A stretch of DNA of 64,000 bases, taken from contig FZRB01000021.1 in NCBI GenBank assembly GCA_900199595.1, positions 1 to 64,000 of the forward strand. Reading direction: 5' to 3'. Under the pieces are notes generated by a model. The model was not told the DNA's origin and did not search any database. It saw only the letters and a program-made list of their open reading frames with translations. Numbering within the stretch: position 1 is the stretch's first letter; each line of letters opens with the position of its first letter. Positions 1 to 9,245 of the stretch are shown piece by piece. The stretch comes from Lachnospiraceae bacterium (GTDB lineage Bacteria > Bacillota > Clostridia > Lachnospirales > Lachnospiraceae). Made by a program: the position numbers and the translations under genes.

Positions 1-1
1 G

Positions 2-1573
2 ACCATATTTAAGTGTCCTAACTGTGGTGGTGAGATCATCTCAACCGATGAAACTGTTGCGTCTTTTTGCAGTTATTGCGGAACATCTTCAGTTCTTGAA
101 TCAAGACTTTCCAAGGGCAAAAAGCCTGAGCTGATTATTCCATTTAAAAAGTCTAAAAAAGACTGCACAGATGCTTTTGAAGGTTTTATAAAAAAAGCCA
201 TATTTGCTCCCAAGTCTTTCAGGGAGGCCGGTAAGGCAGAATCCTTCAGAGGTATATATATGCCGTACTGGCTGTATGATATGTCTCAGAGATGCGATGT
301 AAACATAGCCACATCTGATTCACACAGGAGCGGCGATTATATAATAACCGATCACTATATGATGAGAGGTACGCTTGATAATTATTATAACGGAGTTTCC
401 TATGATGCTTCGTCTTCATTTGCCGATGATATAAGCAGTGATATTGCGCCGTTTAACGTAAAGGATATCACTGCATTTGACACTTCCTTTCTTGCTGGAT
501 TCTATGCAGATCTTGCAGATGTAGGGGTTGATACCTATAAGGAAACGGCTGTAGACCTTGCACAGGAGAGTACATATAATTACCTGAAGAAGAGAAGTCC
601 GATGTCACATGAGAACTTCGATAACCCGAAGGAAACTGTGAAAAAACAGTTCAGGACCAATATAAATGTAACCCGTTCAGCCATGTTTCCGGTATGGTTT
701 ATGTCATATAGAAACAAGGACAGAGTCGCATATGCAACAGTGAACGGGCAGACAGGAAAAGTATCTGCGGATATACCTATGAGTGTTCCAAAGTATTTTG
801 CTGCTGCTCTCGGAATAGCAGCTGTATTGTTCGTGATATTCCAGATGCTCTTTACAATTACTCCGAATATTCTTGCAGTTATAGTTTCAATATTTGGTCT
901 TATCAGCGTTCTTTCCTATGGTTCGGAAATGAAGAAGATAGTTGCCAAGGAAAACTATGATGATGACCTTGGTATGCAGGAAAGAGAGAGACTTGTAGAA
1001 GAAAAGAAGAAGCAGCGTATACAGGCCCAGAAAGGAGCCGAGTTTTCAGACGGCGGCGGTATCGGAAATGATGGCGCTTATGTTCTTACTCAGAATGATA
1101 TCAGACGTGCAAAAAAAGAAAAATCAAAGAAGAAAAAGGCAGAAAAGAAGAGTACTAATTTCTTATCTCTAATAACTGTCGCAGTGATTTTGTTTATTGC
1201 TTTCGGATCTGCCGGGGCAGGTCTGCTTGAAAGCATTTTTGAAAATGGAAATGTAAGCTCCTTCAGCGCATTTCTTGCAATGATATTCCTTATCATTTCA
1301 ATTATAAGCGTTATAAATGCCAAGAAGAATATATCCATGATGAAATCCAAGAACGGACTTCCGGCATCTATCTGGTCAGCATTAAGTATGCTTCTTATTA
1401 TGATAATAGGCTTCTGGAATCCGCCAAATGACGGGATATATTACGGAGCTGTTATAATTGCGGGAATATGTATTATAATTAATATTCTGGGTATCATTAA
1501 GAATTATAATCTTCTTGCAATGAGACCATTACCTCAGTTTGAGATGTATCATGGAGGTGATGATCGTGGCTAA
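2..1573 (+). CDS. Zinc-ribbon multi-pass membrane protein (5' partial)
   Basis: The reading frame is open from base 2, upstream of the first ATG at 260, so the gene begins before the window. The visible N-terminal part has two CxxC pairs (CPNCG, then CSYCG 20 residues on), a TFIIB-type zinc ribbon. A soluble region of about 230 residues follows, then two membrane segments, a very basic linker (RRAKKEKSKKKK-like) near 1105-1160, and further hydrophobic segments to the end. Zinc-ribbon membrane proteins of this kind are common in Lachnospiraceae and lack an assigned function. The next gene overlaps its last 8 bases, so the two are probably translationally coupled. The family call is moderately sure; the role is unknown. 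Confidence 0.75.
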   Translation, partial: TIFKCPNCGGEIISTDETVASFCSYCGTSSVLESRLSKGKKPELIIPFKKSKKDCTDAFEGFIKKAIFAPKSFREAGKAESFRGIYMPYWLYDMSQRCDVNIATSDSHRSGDYIITDHYMMRGTLDNYYNGVSYDASSSFADDISSDIAPFNVKDITAFDTSFLAGFYADLADVGVDTYKETAVDLAQESTYNYLKKRSPMSHENFDNPKETVKKQFRTNINVTRSAMFPVWFMSYRNKDRVAYATVNGQTGKVSADIPMSVPKYFAAALGIAAVLFVIFQMLFTITPNILAVIVSIFGLISVLSYGSEMKKIVAKENYDDDLGMQERERLVEEKKKQRIQAQKGAEFSDGGGIGNDGAYVLTQNDIRRAKKEKSKKKKAEKKSTNFLSLITVAVILFIAFGSAGAGLLESIFENGNVSSFSAFLAMIFLIISIISVINAKKNISMMKSKNGLPASIWSALSMLLIMIIGFWNPPNDGIYYGAVIIAGICIIINILGIIKNYNLLAMRPLPQFEMYHGGDDRG

Positions 1574-2861
1574 AAAAAGAAATGTAAATCACAGGATAGT
1601 ATATAAAGCATTAGCTGTTCTGCTGGCATCACTAATGGTGTTTGGAGTTATCTGTTTTGGTACATTTCCTGCATCGACAGTAGCTGCAGAGGAACCGTTG
1701 GAATATGAGAATACTGAAACAGGTTACAGAGCACTGATACTGGATGATTCAGACCGCCTGACGGATAATGAGGAAAAAAAGCTTCTAGAATATATGAAGC
1801 CGATTACCACCTATGGTAATGCATGCTTCTATGCATCAGATGGACAGACAGGTGATTCCGGAGCAATATGTGATGAAACATATACTGATTTTATTGGTGA
1901 TCCGGAGAAAGAAAACGGAGTTTTACTTCTTGTAAATGTTGATACAGAAGAACTTAATCTGAGTGGATACGGATTGTTTCCGTACTGGCTTAAGGAAGGC
2001 ACAACTCAGGGAATAATTGATGACAGCATAAATGAATTTAACACAAATGGTGATTACTTCGGCGCTGAATATGTATTTACGAAGTATTACGAAGCAATTG
2101 ATTCAAGTGACCAGCAGCTGAACTATGAGCCTGTTGGCGAAGATGCAGAAAAAGCTTCAGAACCGGTTGATACATTGTCTGTAAAAAATAAAGAGACCGG
2201 ATATGAGTCGGCTATCTTAGATGAGGCGGATCTTATAAGTGATGGCGAGGAGAGAAAGCTCCTTGAAGATATGGCTCCATTTACCACCTATGGAAATGCG
2301 GTCTTTTACACTATTGATCATGATAAGGGAAATACCCTTGATGCAGCTACAAACAAGTTCTGGGAAATGTATGGACAGGACTCTGATGGAGCTATATTCC
2401 TTATAGATATGGCTAATCGTCAGATATCTATCTATAGTGACGGAACCGTATATGAGACCATTACTAAGGCTAAGGCTGCCACGGTTGTTGATAATGTATA
2501 CCGTTATGCATCAGACAAAGACTATTACAGCTGCGCCGGAGAAGCCTTCAGAGAGATGACTACAATGATGGAGGGCGGTAAAGTTGCAGCTCCCATGAAG
2601 CTGGCATCAAATATACTTTTGGCTCTCATTATGGGGCTTATGATAGCTTACTGGGTAGTAAGATCATTTTCAATTGTACCGAAGCCTTCAGAGAAGGAGC
2701 TTCTTGCAGCTATCCAGGCTAAGCAGAATCTGCTTAATTACAGAAAAGAATTCACGCATCAGACGAGACGTTATGATCCACCTAGTTCATCATCCTCCGG
2801 TGGCGGAGGCGGTGGTGGCGGAGGCGGCGGTGGCGGTGGTGGCGCCAGCCATGGTTTCTAA
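1566..2861 (+). CDS. Exported membrane-anchored protein with two TPM domains and a poly-glycine tail
   Basis: I chose the GTG at 1566 because GGAGG at 1553-1557 lies 8 bases upstream; the ATG at 1560 is only 2 bases from it. The protein has a basic N-terminus, a hydrophobic signal segment and an AAEE cleavage-like site. Two homologous halves follow, each with an ILD(D/E)xDxL(T/S)D start and a TTYGNA(C/V)FY strand, which is the TPM fold seen in YgcG-like and photosystem II repair proteins. A transmembrane segment sits near residue 355, then a basic stretch, and the protein ends with serines, about 15 consecutive glycines and ASHGF. Gly-rich tails are typical of YgcG-like TPM proteins. It is coupled to the zinc-ribbon gene upstream. 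The function is unknown. Confidence 0.75.
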   Translation: MAKKRNVNHRIVYKALAVLLASLMVFGVICFGTFPASTVAAEEPLEYENTETGYRALILDDSDRLTDNEEKKLLEYMKPITTYGNACFYASDGQTGDSGAICDETYTDFIGDPEKENGVLLLVNVDTEELNLSGYGLFPYWLKEGTTQGIIDDSINEFNTNGDYFGAEYVFTKYYEAIDSSDQQLNYEPVGEDAEKASEPVDTLSVKNKETGYESAILDEADLISDGEERKLLEDMAPFTTYGNAVFYTIDHDKGNTLDAATNKFWEMYGQDSDGAIFLIDMANRQISIYSDGTVYETITKAKAATVVDNVYRYASDKDYYSCAGEAFREMTTMMEGGKVAAPMKLASNILLALIMGLMIAYWVVRSFSIVPKPSEKELLAAIQAKQNLLNYRKEFTHQTRRYDPPSSSSSGGGGGGGGGGGGGGGASHGF

Positions 2862-2929
2862 AACCGTTATCCGACTCGTATGGAGAAGCTGATAAGTGGG
2901 GGATTTTCAGAATAATTGAGGAGAAAAAT

Positions 2930-4357
2930 ATGCGTAAGACAAAAGTGATATGCACTATTGGGCCTGCTTGTGATAACGAGCAGACCTTAAGAAAACTGAT
3001 AGAAGAAGGAATGGCTGTTGCAAGACTTAACTTCTCTCATGGAACCCACGAGGAGCACCGAAAGAAGTTTGATCTTGTCAAGAAGGTCAGAGCTGAGTTG
3101 AGACAGCCGATTCCGATCATGCTTGATACCAAGGGACCTGAATACAGAATAAAAACCTTTGAAGATGGTAAGGTAACCCTCAAGGAAGGTGATACATTTA
3201 CCTTTACGACGGATGAGATAGTGGGAGACAGCACCCGTGTTTCCGTAAGCTACAAGAATCTCATAGATAATCTTGAGATAGGTGACAGAATACTTGTTAA
3301 CAACGGTCTGGTTATCTTTGAGGTTAAAGAGCTTAAAGGAAATAATGCTGTCTGTGAATGTCTGGCAGGAGGAATTCTGTCTGACAGAAAGTCCATGAAC
3401 TTCCCTAATAAGGTTCTTGATCAGCCGTTTTTAAGTGAGCAGGATAAGAAGGACCTTCTCTTCGGAATACAGAACGGAGCAGACTATGTGGCTGCGTCCT
3501 TCGTGTCGAATAAGCAGGATGTCAAGGCTATGCGTGACTTTCTGGATGAAAACGGAGGAAAGGATATCGAGATAATTGCTAAGATCGAGAATCGTTCCGG
3601 AGTTGAAAACATTGAGGAAATCTGTGAGCTTTCTGACGGTATCATGATAGCAAGAGGTGATCTGGGTGTTGAGATACCCGGAGTTGAGGTGCCTTCTGTA
3701 CAGAAGTATCTTATATCCAAGTGCCGTATGCTCGGAGTTCGTGTTATCACGGCTACCGAAATGCTTGAGTCCATGATCAATAACCCACGTCCTACCAGAG
3801 CAGAAATATCCGATGTGGCAAATGCGGTTTATGACGGAACCTCTGCAGTAATGCTTTCCGGCGAAACTGCTTCAGGTAAGTATCCTATTCAGGCACTTAA
3901 AACAATGGTTGAAACTATTGAATTCACAGAGTCAAAGATTCACTACAAGAAGCGTTTCAGAAATGCCGATTTCGAGGTTAGAAATACTCTGGATGCCATT
4001 TCACATACAGCCTGTACCATGGCTATAGATGTGGATGCAAAATGTATCATAGTTAATTCTCTTAGTGGCAGAACAGCCCGAATGGTCAGCCGTTTCAGAT
4101 GTCCGGTGGATATCATAGGTATGACAACCTCGGCTAAGGTATGGAGAAAACTTAACTTAAGCTGGGGACTTACTCCTGTTATGTGCGGTATGTATGACAC
4201 AATGGAGGAAATGTTCCGTAATTCAGTTCTGGAGGCAACAGATGCACTTGGGCTTAAGAAGGGTGATAATGTTGTAATAACCGGTGGGGCACTGAATGGA
4301 AGCAGCGGAAATACTAATCTCATTCAGGTTGAGACCATCGAGAGAAGCGATGGCTAA
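2930..4357 (+). CDS. pyk: Pyruvate kinase
   Basis: Transfers phosphate from phosphoenolpyruvate to ADP in the last step of glycolysis. The start MRKTKVICTIGPACD is the canonical N-terminus, followed by VARLNFSHG, the inserted B domain, the active-site IIAKIENRSGVENIEEI helix, IMIARGDLGVEIP (Mg and substrate site) and the TATEMLESM and PTRAEISDVANAV motifs. At 475 residues it has the ordinary A, B and C domains and lacks the extra C-terminal PEP-utiliser domain found in Bacillus. A GAGGAG ribosome site precedes the ATG. The stop codon lies just before the TetR-family gene, suggesting co-transcription. Confidence 0.97.
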   Translation: MRKTKVICTIGPACDNEQTLRKLIEEGMAVARLNFSHGTHEEHRKKFDLVKKVRAELRQPIPIMLDTKGPEYRIKTFEDGKVTLKEGDTFTFTTDEIVGDSTRVSVSYKNLIDNLEIGDRILVNNGLVIFEVKELKGNNAVCECLAGGILSDRKSMNFPNKVLDQPFLSEQDKKDLLFGIQNGADYVAASFVSNKQDVKAMRDFLDENGGKDIEIIAKIENRSGVENIEEICELSDGIMIARGDLGVEIPGVEVPSVQKYLISKCRMLGVRVITATEMLESMINNPRPTRAEISDVANAVYDGTSAVMLSGETASGKYPIQALKTMVETIEFTESKIHYKKRFRNADFEVRNTLDAISHTACTMAIDVDAKCIIVNSLSGRTARMVSRFRCPVDIIGMTTSAKVWRKLNLSWGLTPVMCGMYDTMEEMFRNSVLEATDALGLKKGDNVVITGGALNGSSGNTNLIQVETIERSDG

Positions 4358-4376
4358 AAAGGAGATAGTATCTTTA

Positions 4377-4943
4377 ATGGCGAAGAGAGACACAAAAGAG
4401 CTCATAATGAATTCATTTCTGGAGCTGGCGAGAACAAAGGGGATAGATCAGCTGACTGTAAGAGAAATATCCAGAAACTGTGGAATAACACCTCAGACCT
4501 TCTACAAATATTATCCTGATAAGTATGATCTGGTATTTGCCAGGTATAGATACCGAGTAGATAAAATATTTGCTGAGTATGAGGATGGTTCGCTGGTATG
4601 GAAAGAAATGCTGAAACTATATATAGCCGGTTTTAGAGGAAATGCCAGATTTATATCAGATGCATTTAAAAAAATGAATGGTCAGGATTCTTATATCGAC
4701 AGATCAACGGCATATATGGTTAAACATATAAAAAGAATTCTTATGGAAAGAAAACAGATAGATGAACTCCCCGAAGAGTTAGATTATATAATAGGATTCT
4801 ATGCCGGTGGTATTACCTATGCCATAGGAAAGTGGCTGGAAAGAGGAATGCCTATTTCTGAGGATGAATTTGCTGACCATCTTCTGGAGTCAGTGCCTAA
4901 GAGATTGATAGATTATTATTTTGAAGATTGTGAACCGAAGTAA
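4377..4943 (+). CDS. TetR/AcrR-family transcriptional regulator
   Basis: Residues 1-60 form a TetR-type helix-turn-helix: a helix beginning RDTKELIMNSFLELA, then LTVREISRNCGITPQTFYKYYPDKYDLV, which matches the family's recognition helix and TFYxYFxxK motif. The C-terminal part is helical with no recognisable ligand pocket, like the TetR-C groups that pair with dihydroxyacetone kinase or efflux genes. GGAG at 4361-4364 supports the ATG at 4377. An upstream in-frame ATG at 4350 would overlap the pyruvate kinase stop by 8 bases and is the alternative. Its target is not evident. The next gene, hsp20, has its own HrcA site. Confidence 0.85.
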   Translation: MAKRDTKELIMNSFLELARTKGIDQLTVREISRNCGITPQTFYKYYPDKYDLVFARYRYRVDKIFAEYEDGSLVWKEMLKLYIAGFRGNARFISDAFKKMNGQDSYIDRSTAYMVKHIKRILMERKQIDELPEELDYIIGFYAGGITYAIGKWLERGMPISEDEFADHLLESVPKRLIDYYFEDCEPK

Positions 4944-4969
4944 TGGTTCACAATTTCTTCACACATTTA

Positions 4970-4996
4970 TTAGCACTCACGCTTGACGAGTGCTAA
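4970..4996. promoter_or_regulatory. CIRCE operator (HrcA binding site)
   Basis: A perfect inverted repeat TTAGCACTC-N9-GAGTGCTAA, the textbook CIRCE element bound by the heat-shock repressor HrcA. It overlaps the -35 element of the hsp20 promoter, so HrcA binding should block RNA polymerase. Confidence 0.97.
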
Positions 4997-5011
4997 TAAA
5001 TGTGATATAAC
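4983..5011 (+). promoter_or_regulatory. Sigma-A promoter of hsp20
   Basis: TTGACG (4983-4988), a 17-base spacer and TATAAC (5006-5011). The -35 lies inside the CIRCE element. Predicted transcription start is near 5018, giving a leader of about 90 bases. Confidence 0.85.
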
Positions 5012-5035
5012 ATACTCAACAATAAAAAATATCGA

Positions 5036-5081
5036 TTATCTGATAGCCCTCCAGGAAAATGACTGGAAGATAATCAGATAA
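5036..5081 (+). other. Hairpin in the hsp20 mRNA leader
   Basis: TTATCTGAT (5036-5044) pairs with ATCAGATAA (5073-5081), and CCAG (5051-5054) can pair inside with CTGG (5063-5066). CTCC at 5049-5052 is complementary to the Shine-Dalgarno GGAG at 5094-5097, so an alternative fold could mask translation. Whether it acts as an RNA thermometer or as a stabilising 5' hairpin is not decidable here. Confidence 0.55.
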
Positions 5082-5106
5082 ATTCATAAAAAAGGAGCGA
5101 TGAATT

Positions 5107-5661
5107 ATGTTGTACCCAGGATTTTTAAATGAAGATTTCTATACTAACTTTTTTGATGAGATGCTCGATCTTCCATTCTCATATGGAAAGAGAGTAAGAA
5201 ATGAGGTTCTTCCTAAGAGGAAGGGAACAACCGATATCATAGAGTACGAGGATAAATATGTACTTGAGATGGAGCTTCCGGGATATAAGAAAGAGGATAT
5301 CAAAGCTGAGCTTAAAAACGGATATCTGGTTGTAAGTGCAGAACACAGTGAAAAAAAGGAAGAAAAGTCAGAAAAGTCAGAAAAGTCAGAGGATGCTAAG
5401 CCTGCTGAGACAGCAGAGGGAGAGCCGGAGGTTGTTACAGAGGAAACCGAGAAGAAAGAGCTTACCAGTGAACCAAAGTATATCTGCAGAGAAAGATTTT
5501 ACGGAAAGACCGAAAGAAGCTTCTTTGTAGGAAAGGAACTTTCCAAGGAAGACATCAAGGCACAGTTCACAAATGGAGTCCTTACGCTTACATTTCCTAA
5601 GATGGTAAAGAAACCTGAAAAGGAAAGAGAATTTATATCAATACTTGATGAAAATGAATAA
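5107..5661 (+). CDS. Hsp20/alpha-crystallin small heat-shock protein
   Basis: An ATP-independent holdase that binds unfolding proteins. The N-terminal LYPGFLNEDFYTNFFDEML is typical of clostridial Hsp18/Hsp20. The alpha-crystallin domain begins at IIEYEDKYVLEMELPGYKKEDIKAELKNGYLVVSAE and resumes at YICRERFYGKTERSFFVGK, ending with NGVLTLTFPK. The two halves are split by an acidic insertion of about 40 residues (Lys/Glu/Ser-rich, roughly residues 80-120) where ordinary family members have a short loop. GGAG at 5094-5097 supports the start. CIRCE control upstream implies HrcA regulation. Confidence 0.95.
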   Translation: MLYPGFLNEDFYTNFFDEMLDLPFSYGKRVRNEVLPKRKGTTDIIEYEDKYVLEMELPGYKKEDIKAELKNGYLVVSAEHSEKKEEKSEKSEKSEDAKPAETAEGEPEVVTEETEKKELTSEPKYICRERFYGKTERSFFVGKELSKEDIKAQFTNGVLTLTFPKMVKKPEKEREFISILDENE

Positions 5662-5675
5662 TAAAAGAATGATAC

Positions 5676-5712
5676 AAGAGGGAACAAATTTGTTCCCTCT
5701 TATTGAGTTTTT
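5676..5712 (+). terminator. Rho-independent terminator after hsp20
   Basis: A perfect palindrome with 13-base arms, AAGAGGGAACAAA / TTTGTTCCCTCTT (5676-5701), followed by ATTGAGTTTTT. The T tract is interrupted, so efficiency may be modest. Confidence 0.7.
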
Positions 5713-5773
5713 CATGTTAAAGGTATATAATTAAATAGACGAGGAAAGATGCAAAATAAAGGAACCCCGGGAC

Positions 5774-6652
5774 ATGGAAAAGAAGAAGCTTATTAAGAAA
5801 ATAGAAAAGAATATAGGCATAAAGAAGGTTAAGGGAACCGTAAGAAGTATTAATGCAGCCCTTGGCTTCTTTATTTTTCTGGCTTTTTATTCTATTTATC
5901 TGAACCATTCGGGCTGGATGCTTTCTTATGGTATTATTGTAGCGGCTGTTTCTCTGATAGCCCTCGCACTTTTTCTGTCATACCGTATAAAACTTCAGGT
6001 CAATCTTAACAATATAAAAAAGGATTATAGTAAATATCTTGTCAAGCCTGTAGCTGAATATTACTTTGAAAAAGGCAGCTTCTCGAGAACAGGAGGTCTT
6101 ACAGAAAGAGAAATCGTCAGCAGTCTGATGTTTTCCGACGGTACGGAATATAAGTATAATTCCTGCAATGAATTAAAGGGAATATATAAAGGTGTTAAAT
6201 TTGCAAACTCTGATATGACAGAAGACTGTATGGGAAATAATTTTCATGTAAGCGGACGTATATTTGAATTTGATATGCCGACCAAGAACATTAATCCCAT
6301 TATTTTCACAACAGCGACGGCACCTATTATAGAATATCATCATTCGCGGGTACATCTTATAAATCCATCAGATGAAAAGATAAGAAAGATGTTTCGTGTG
6401 TATGCATATGATGAAAAAGAAGCAGATGAACTGCTTACAGAAAGCGTGATTCATAAACTTCGTGAGCTGGTTGCCCAGCAGTTTGGAAAAATAATAAAAA
6501 TAAGTTTTATAAATGGCAAAATATACGTATTCTTCACAACTGACCGACCAACCTACGAAGAATACTTTACCAAGAAGAATGACGTGAAAGAAGAAATGAA
6601 AAAAGTCCGGAACGAGTTTAACGTAGTTGGTAAGATCATAGATATATTGTAA
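5774..6652 (+). CDS. DUF3137-family membrane protein
   Basis: Two adjacent transmembrane segments (about residues 28-70: FFIFLAFYSIYL and YGIIVAAVSLIALALFL) follow a basic N-terminus. The cytoplasmic part contains the DUF3137-like pattern: GGLTEREIVSSLMF, then YKYNSCNELKGIYKGVKFANSDM, and a C-terminal FINGKIYVFFTTDRP strand. Proteins of this family are often LemA neighbours in other genomes, but no lemA is visible here. Monocistronic: it lies between the hsp20 terminator and a hairpin at 6668. Function unknown. Confidence 0.7.
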   Translation: MEKKKLIKKIEKNIGIKKVKGTVRSINAALGFFIFLAFYSIYLNHSGWMLSYGIIVAAVSLIALALFLSYRIKLQVNLNNIKKDYSKYLVKPVAEYYFEKGSFSRTGGLTEREIVSSLMFSDGTEYKYNSCNELKGIYKGVKFANSDMTEDCMGNNFHVSGRIFEFDMPTKNINPIIFTTATAPIIEYHHSRVHLINPSDEKIRKMFRVYAYDEKEADELLTESVIHKLRELVAQQFGKIIKISFINGKIYVFFTTDRPTYEEYFTKKNDVKEEMKKVRNEFNVVGKIIDIL

Positions 6653-6667
6653 TATAGTGGTTTACAT

Positions 6668-6711
6668 AAAAAGATGACACTTTGAACCTGATTCAAAGTG
6701 TCATCTTTTTT
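6668..6711. terminator. Bidirectional terminator (TGACA family)
   Basis: GATGACACTTTGAA (6673-6686) pairs with TTCAAAGTGTCATC (6692-6705), flanked by A and T tracts, between two convergent genes. It overlaps the last codon of gltX on the other strand. It is one of eight terminators in the window sharing a TGACA/TGTCA core and one of three preceded by GGTTWACATAAAA. Confidence 0.9.
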
Positions 6712-8170
6712 AGCTCAGTTTTTCTATTGCTGCATTTATTCTGTTAAGAGATTCTTCTTTACCGAGTATAGACATCAGTTCGGTGGCTCCGCCCGGGGTG
6801 GCAGCCTTACCGGACATTGCGGTTCTGATAGGCCACATGATGAATCCTACCTTATACTCCTTCTCAGCTCCGAATGCTTTCAAAAGCTCGAAAAGGCTGT
6901 CATTATCAAAGGCATCGGCAGCCTCGAGTACAGGCTTGACTTCTTTAAGAAGTGTAAGTGAATTCTCGGGATTAGTCTTCATTTTTTTATGAGTATAAAG
7001 CTCATTATCGTATTCCGGTACATTTTCGAAGAAGTCGATCTGTTCCGGTATATCAGTAAATACCTCTATACGGGACTGAACCATCTCTGCTATTTTTCTG
7101 ATATCCAGTGGACGTGTGATAATACTCTTTATTACTGGTTCAGCCTTCTTATAGAACTTCTCAAAGTCCATCTTCTTTATATATTCGCCGTTCATCCACT
7201 TAAGCTTTGTCATATCAAGAACGGCGGGAGATTTGGATATCTTGTGATAATCAAATTCTTTGACCAGCTCTTCCAGTGAGAATATCTCGTTATTTCCCTC
7301 CGGACTCCATCCCAGGAGAGAAACAAAATTAACTATGGTCTCAGTAAGAAATCCTGCTTCCAGCAGATCCTCAAAGGATGAGTGACCACTTCGCTTTGAA
7401 AGCTTATTATGATTTTCGTCTGTAATAAGAGGGCAGTGGATATAAACTGGAACCTCCCATCCAAATGCCTCATACAGTCTGTTGTATTTTGGGGCGGAAG
7501 ACAGGTATTCATTTCCTCTTACAACATGGGTTATGCCCATGAGATGATCATCCACTACATTTGCAAAATTATAAGTAGGGAAGCCGTCTGACTTAATAAG
7601 AATCATGTCATCCAGCTCTATATTAGGAACTGTTATAGTCCCATACAGCTCGTCCTCAAACTTTGTTTCACCCTCAGTCGGATTGTTCTGTCTTATAACA
7701 TAAGGAATTCCTGCTGCAAGCTTTTCCTCTATTTCTTCTTTTGAAAGATGCAGGCAGTGCTTGTCATAATGGAAGATAGTTTTTTTCTCACCGTCTATCT
7801 CTATTTCCTGGTTTAGCCCCTTAAGTCTTTCCTCATCACAGAAGCAGTAGTATGCTTCTCCCTTTTCAATCAGCTTCTTTGCGTACTCCAGATATATGCC
7901 CTGAGCCATTCTCTCAGACTGGATATACGGACCGACTCCGCCATCTTTGTCAGGACCTTCATCCCATAGAAGACCCGTTTCGGTAAGCGTTCTGTAAATG
8001 ATATCTACAGCTCCCTCCATCTCGCGGTTCTGGTCAGTATCCTCAATTCTCAGGATAAAATCTCCACCCTCATGTTTTGTGATAAGATATGCATATAGAG
8101 CTGTACGAAGGTTGCCTACATGCATTCTTCCTGTTGGACTGGGTGCGAATCTTGTTCTGATTTTCTGCAT
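6710..8170 (-). CDS. gltX: Glutamate--tRNA ligase
   Basis: Charges tRNA-Glu (and possibly tRNA-Gln for the transamidation route, known in many Firmicutes). Class I signatures are present: [22 protein letters not shown] (HIGH region), the LRIEDTD motif and KLSKRSG (KMSKS loop). The 486-residue length is normal, and the C-terminal anticodon-binding part is helical. It lies 31 bases downstream of the BrkB-like gene on the same strand and is probably co-transcribed with it; no T-box lies directly before it. Confidence 0.97.
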   Translation of the reverse strand: MQKIRTRFAPSPTGRMHVGNLRTALYAYLITKHEGGDFILRIEDTDQNREMEGAVDIIYRTLTETGLLWDEGPDKDGGVGPYIQSERMAQGIYLEYAKKLIEKGEAYYCFCDEERLKGLNQEIEIDGEKKTIFHYDKHCLHLSKEEIEEKLAAGIPYVIRQNNPTEGETKFEDELYGTITVPNIELDDMILIKSDGFPTYNFANVVDDHLMGITHVVRGNEYLSSAPKYNRLYEAFGWEVPVYIHCPLITDENHNKLSKRSGHSSFEDLLEAGFLTETIVNFVSLLGWSPEGNNEIFSLEELVKEFDYHKISKSPAVLDMTKLKWMNGEYIKKMDFEKFYKKAEPVIKSIITRPLDIRKIAEMVQSRIEVFTDIPEQIDFFENVPEYDNELYTHKKMKTNPENSLTLLKEVKPVLEAADAFDNDSLFELLKAFGAEKEYKVGFIMWPIRTAMSGKAATPGGATELMSILGKEESLNRINAAIEKLS

Positions 8171-8201
8171 TTTTTTCTACCTCTTTATTTTATTGATTCA
8201 T

Positions 8202-9239
8202 TTAACCCGAAGAATCCCTTTTGTATTCGGATTTATTTTTATCTGACTTGTTATTCTTTCTGTGAAGAACTTTGTCATAATCTATTATTTTGCCTGGTTT
8301 TTTATCGTCTGATGTTTCAATATCTGCATCTTTGATATCGGTTGATTCATCCTTGGATATCTCATCATCCTCCCAGATGTCCTCATCATTATCCTGATTG
8401 GCAAAACTCTTTTCCTCCAGATTACGCCTGCGGCAGAAATGGAGATACTCGTTCAGCTGGGCTCCGATAAATATGGAATAAATAACAAAATACATCCAGA
8501 AAAGGAGCATTATAACAGTTGTAAGTGAACCATACATAAAGCTTTTGGATGCATAATAGTCGATATAAAGTGAAAACAGCTTAGTTATAAATACCCACAG
8601 AAAAGCGGCCAGCACAGCACCGGGAGCCTGTTTTCCAAACTTGAGCTTCTTACTTGGAACTATTGTATATAAAAGATCAAACATTATAAAAAGCAGGATA
8701 AATGTTGCCGAGCTTCGTATACTGTACACCAGAAGAGTAACATCTGTAAAGTGAGGGAACTGGTTAAACAGATAAAGAGCTATCTGGGTTCCGAACATAT
8801 TCAGGGGAACCAGAACCAGAACGAGCAATACAAATACTATAGTGTATACAGCACTGATGCTTCGGATAATAAAATAATTTCTTGCCTCTCTTGAACGATA
8901 AACCTCATTCAGACCATATCTTACAGCAGTCAGTCCCTTGGCAGCAGACCAGACAGCGATAATAAGAGATATAATAGTTATGGAATTTGAGGAGTTATCA
9001 TACATTTCCCTTACCAGATTAGCCACATATTCCTCGAAGCTGACCGGAAGTGAATAATATATAAGGTCAATTATCTGCTGTTCGTTAACAGGAAGAAGCT
9101 TGGGAAGAGATACGATCAGGTTAATGATCGGGAAAAAAGAGAGAAATATAAAAAAGGCTGACTGTGCGGCAAAAGCGCCCATATGTTCGTCAGCAGTTCC
9201 ATTCCAAAATCTGATAATGTCTTTTAATCTATTCATTCT
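8202..9239 (-). CDS. YihY/BrkB-family inner-membrane protein
   Basis: A polytopic protein with about six hydrophobic segments. The N-terminal AAQSAFFIFLSFFPIINLIVSL is the YihY/BrkB signature, and AKGLTAVRYGLNEVYRSREARNYF is the conserved central loop. The last 75 residues are charged and probably cytoplasmic. I prefer the ATG at 9239 (MNRLKDIIRFW). The in-frame ATG at 9263 would read through the 3' strand of the structured RNA's closing stem and lacks a ribosome site. The family was once misassigned as RNase BN; its role is unsettled. Confidence 0.85.
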   Translation of the reverse strand, partial: RMNRLKDIIRFWNGTADEHMGAFAAQSAFFIFLSFFPIINLIVSLPKLLPVNEQQIIDLIYYSLPVSFEEYVANLVREMYDNSSNSITIISLIIAVWSAAKGLTAVRYGLNEVYRSREARNYFIIRSISAVYTIVFVLLVLVLVPLNMFGTQIALYLFNQFPHFTDVTLLVYSIRSSATFILLFIMFDLLYTIVPSKKLKFGKQAPGAVLAAFLWVFITKLFSLYIDYYASKSFMYGSLTTVIMLLFWMYFVIYSIFIGAQLNEYLHFCRRRNLEEKSFANQDNDEDIWEDDEISKDESTDIKDADIETSDDKKPGKIIDYDKVLHRKNNKSDKNKSEYKRDSSG

Positions 9240-9245
9240 ATAATC

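Noticed and set aside
6698-8335. Several plus-strand open frames within gltX and the BrkB-like gene
   Set aside because: They are shadows of well-recognised minus-strand genes without ribosome sites.
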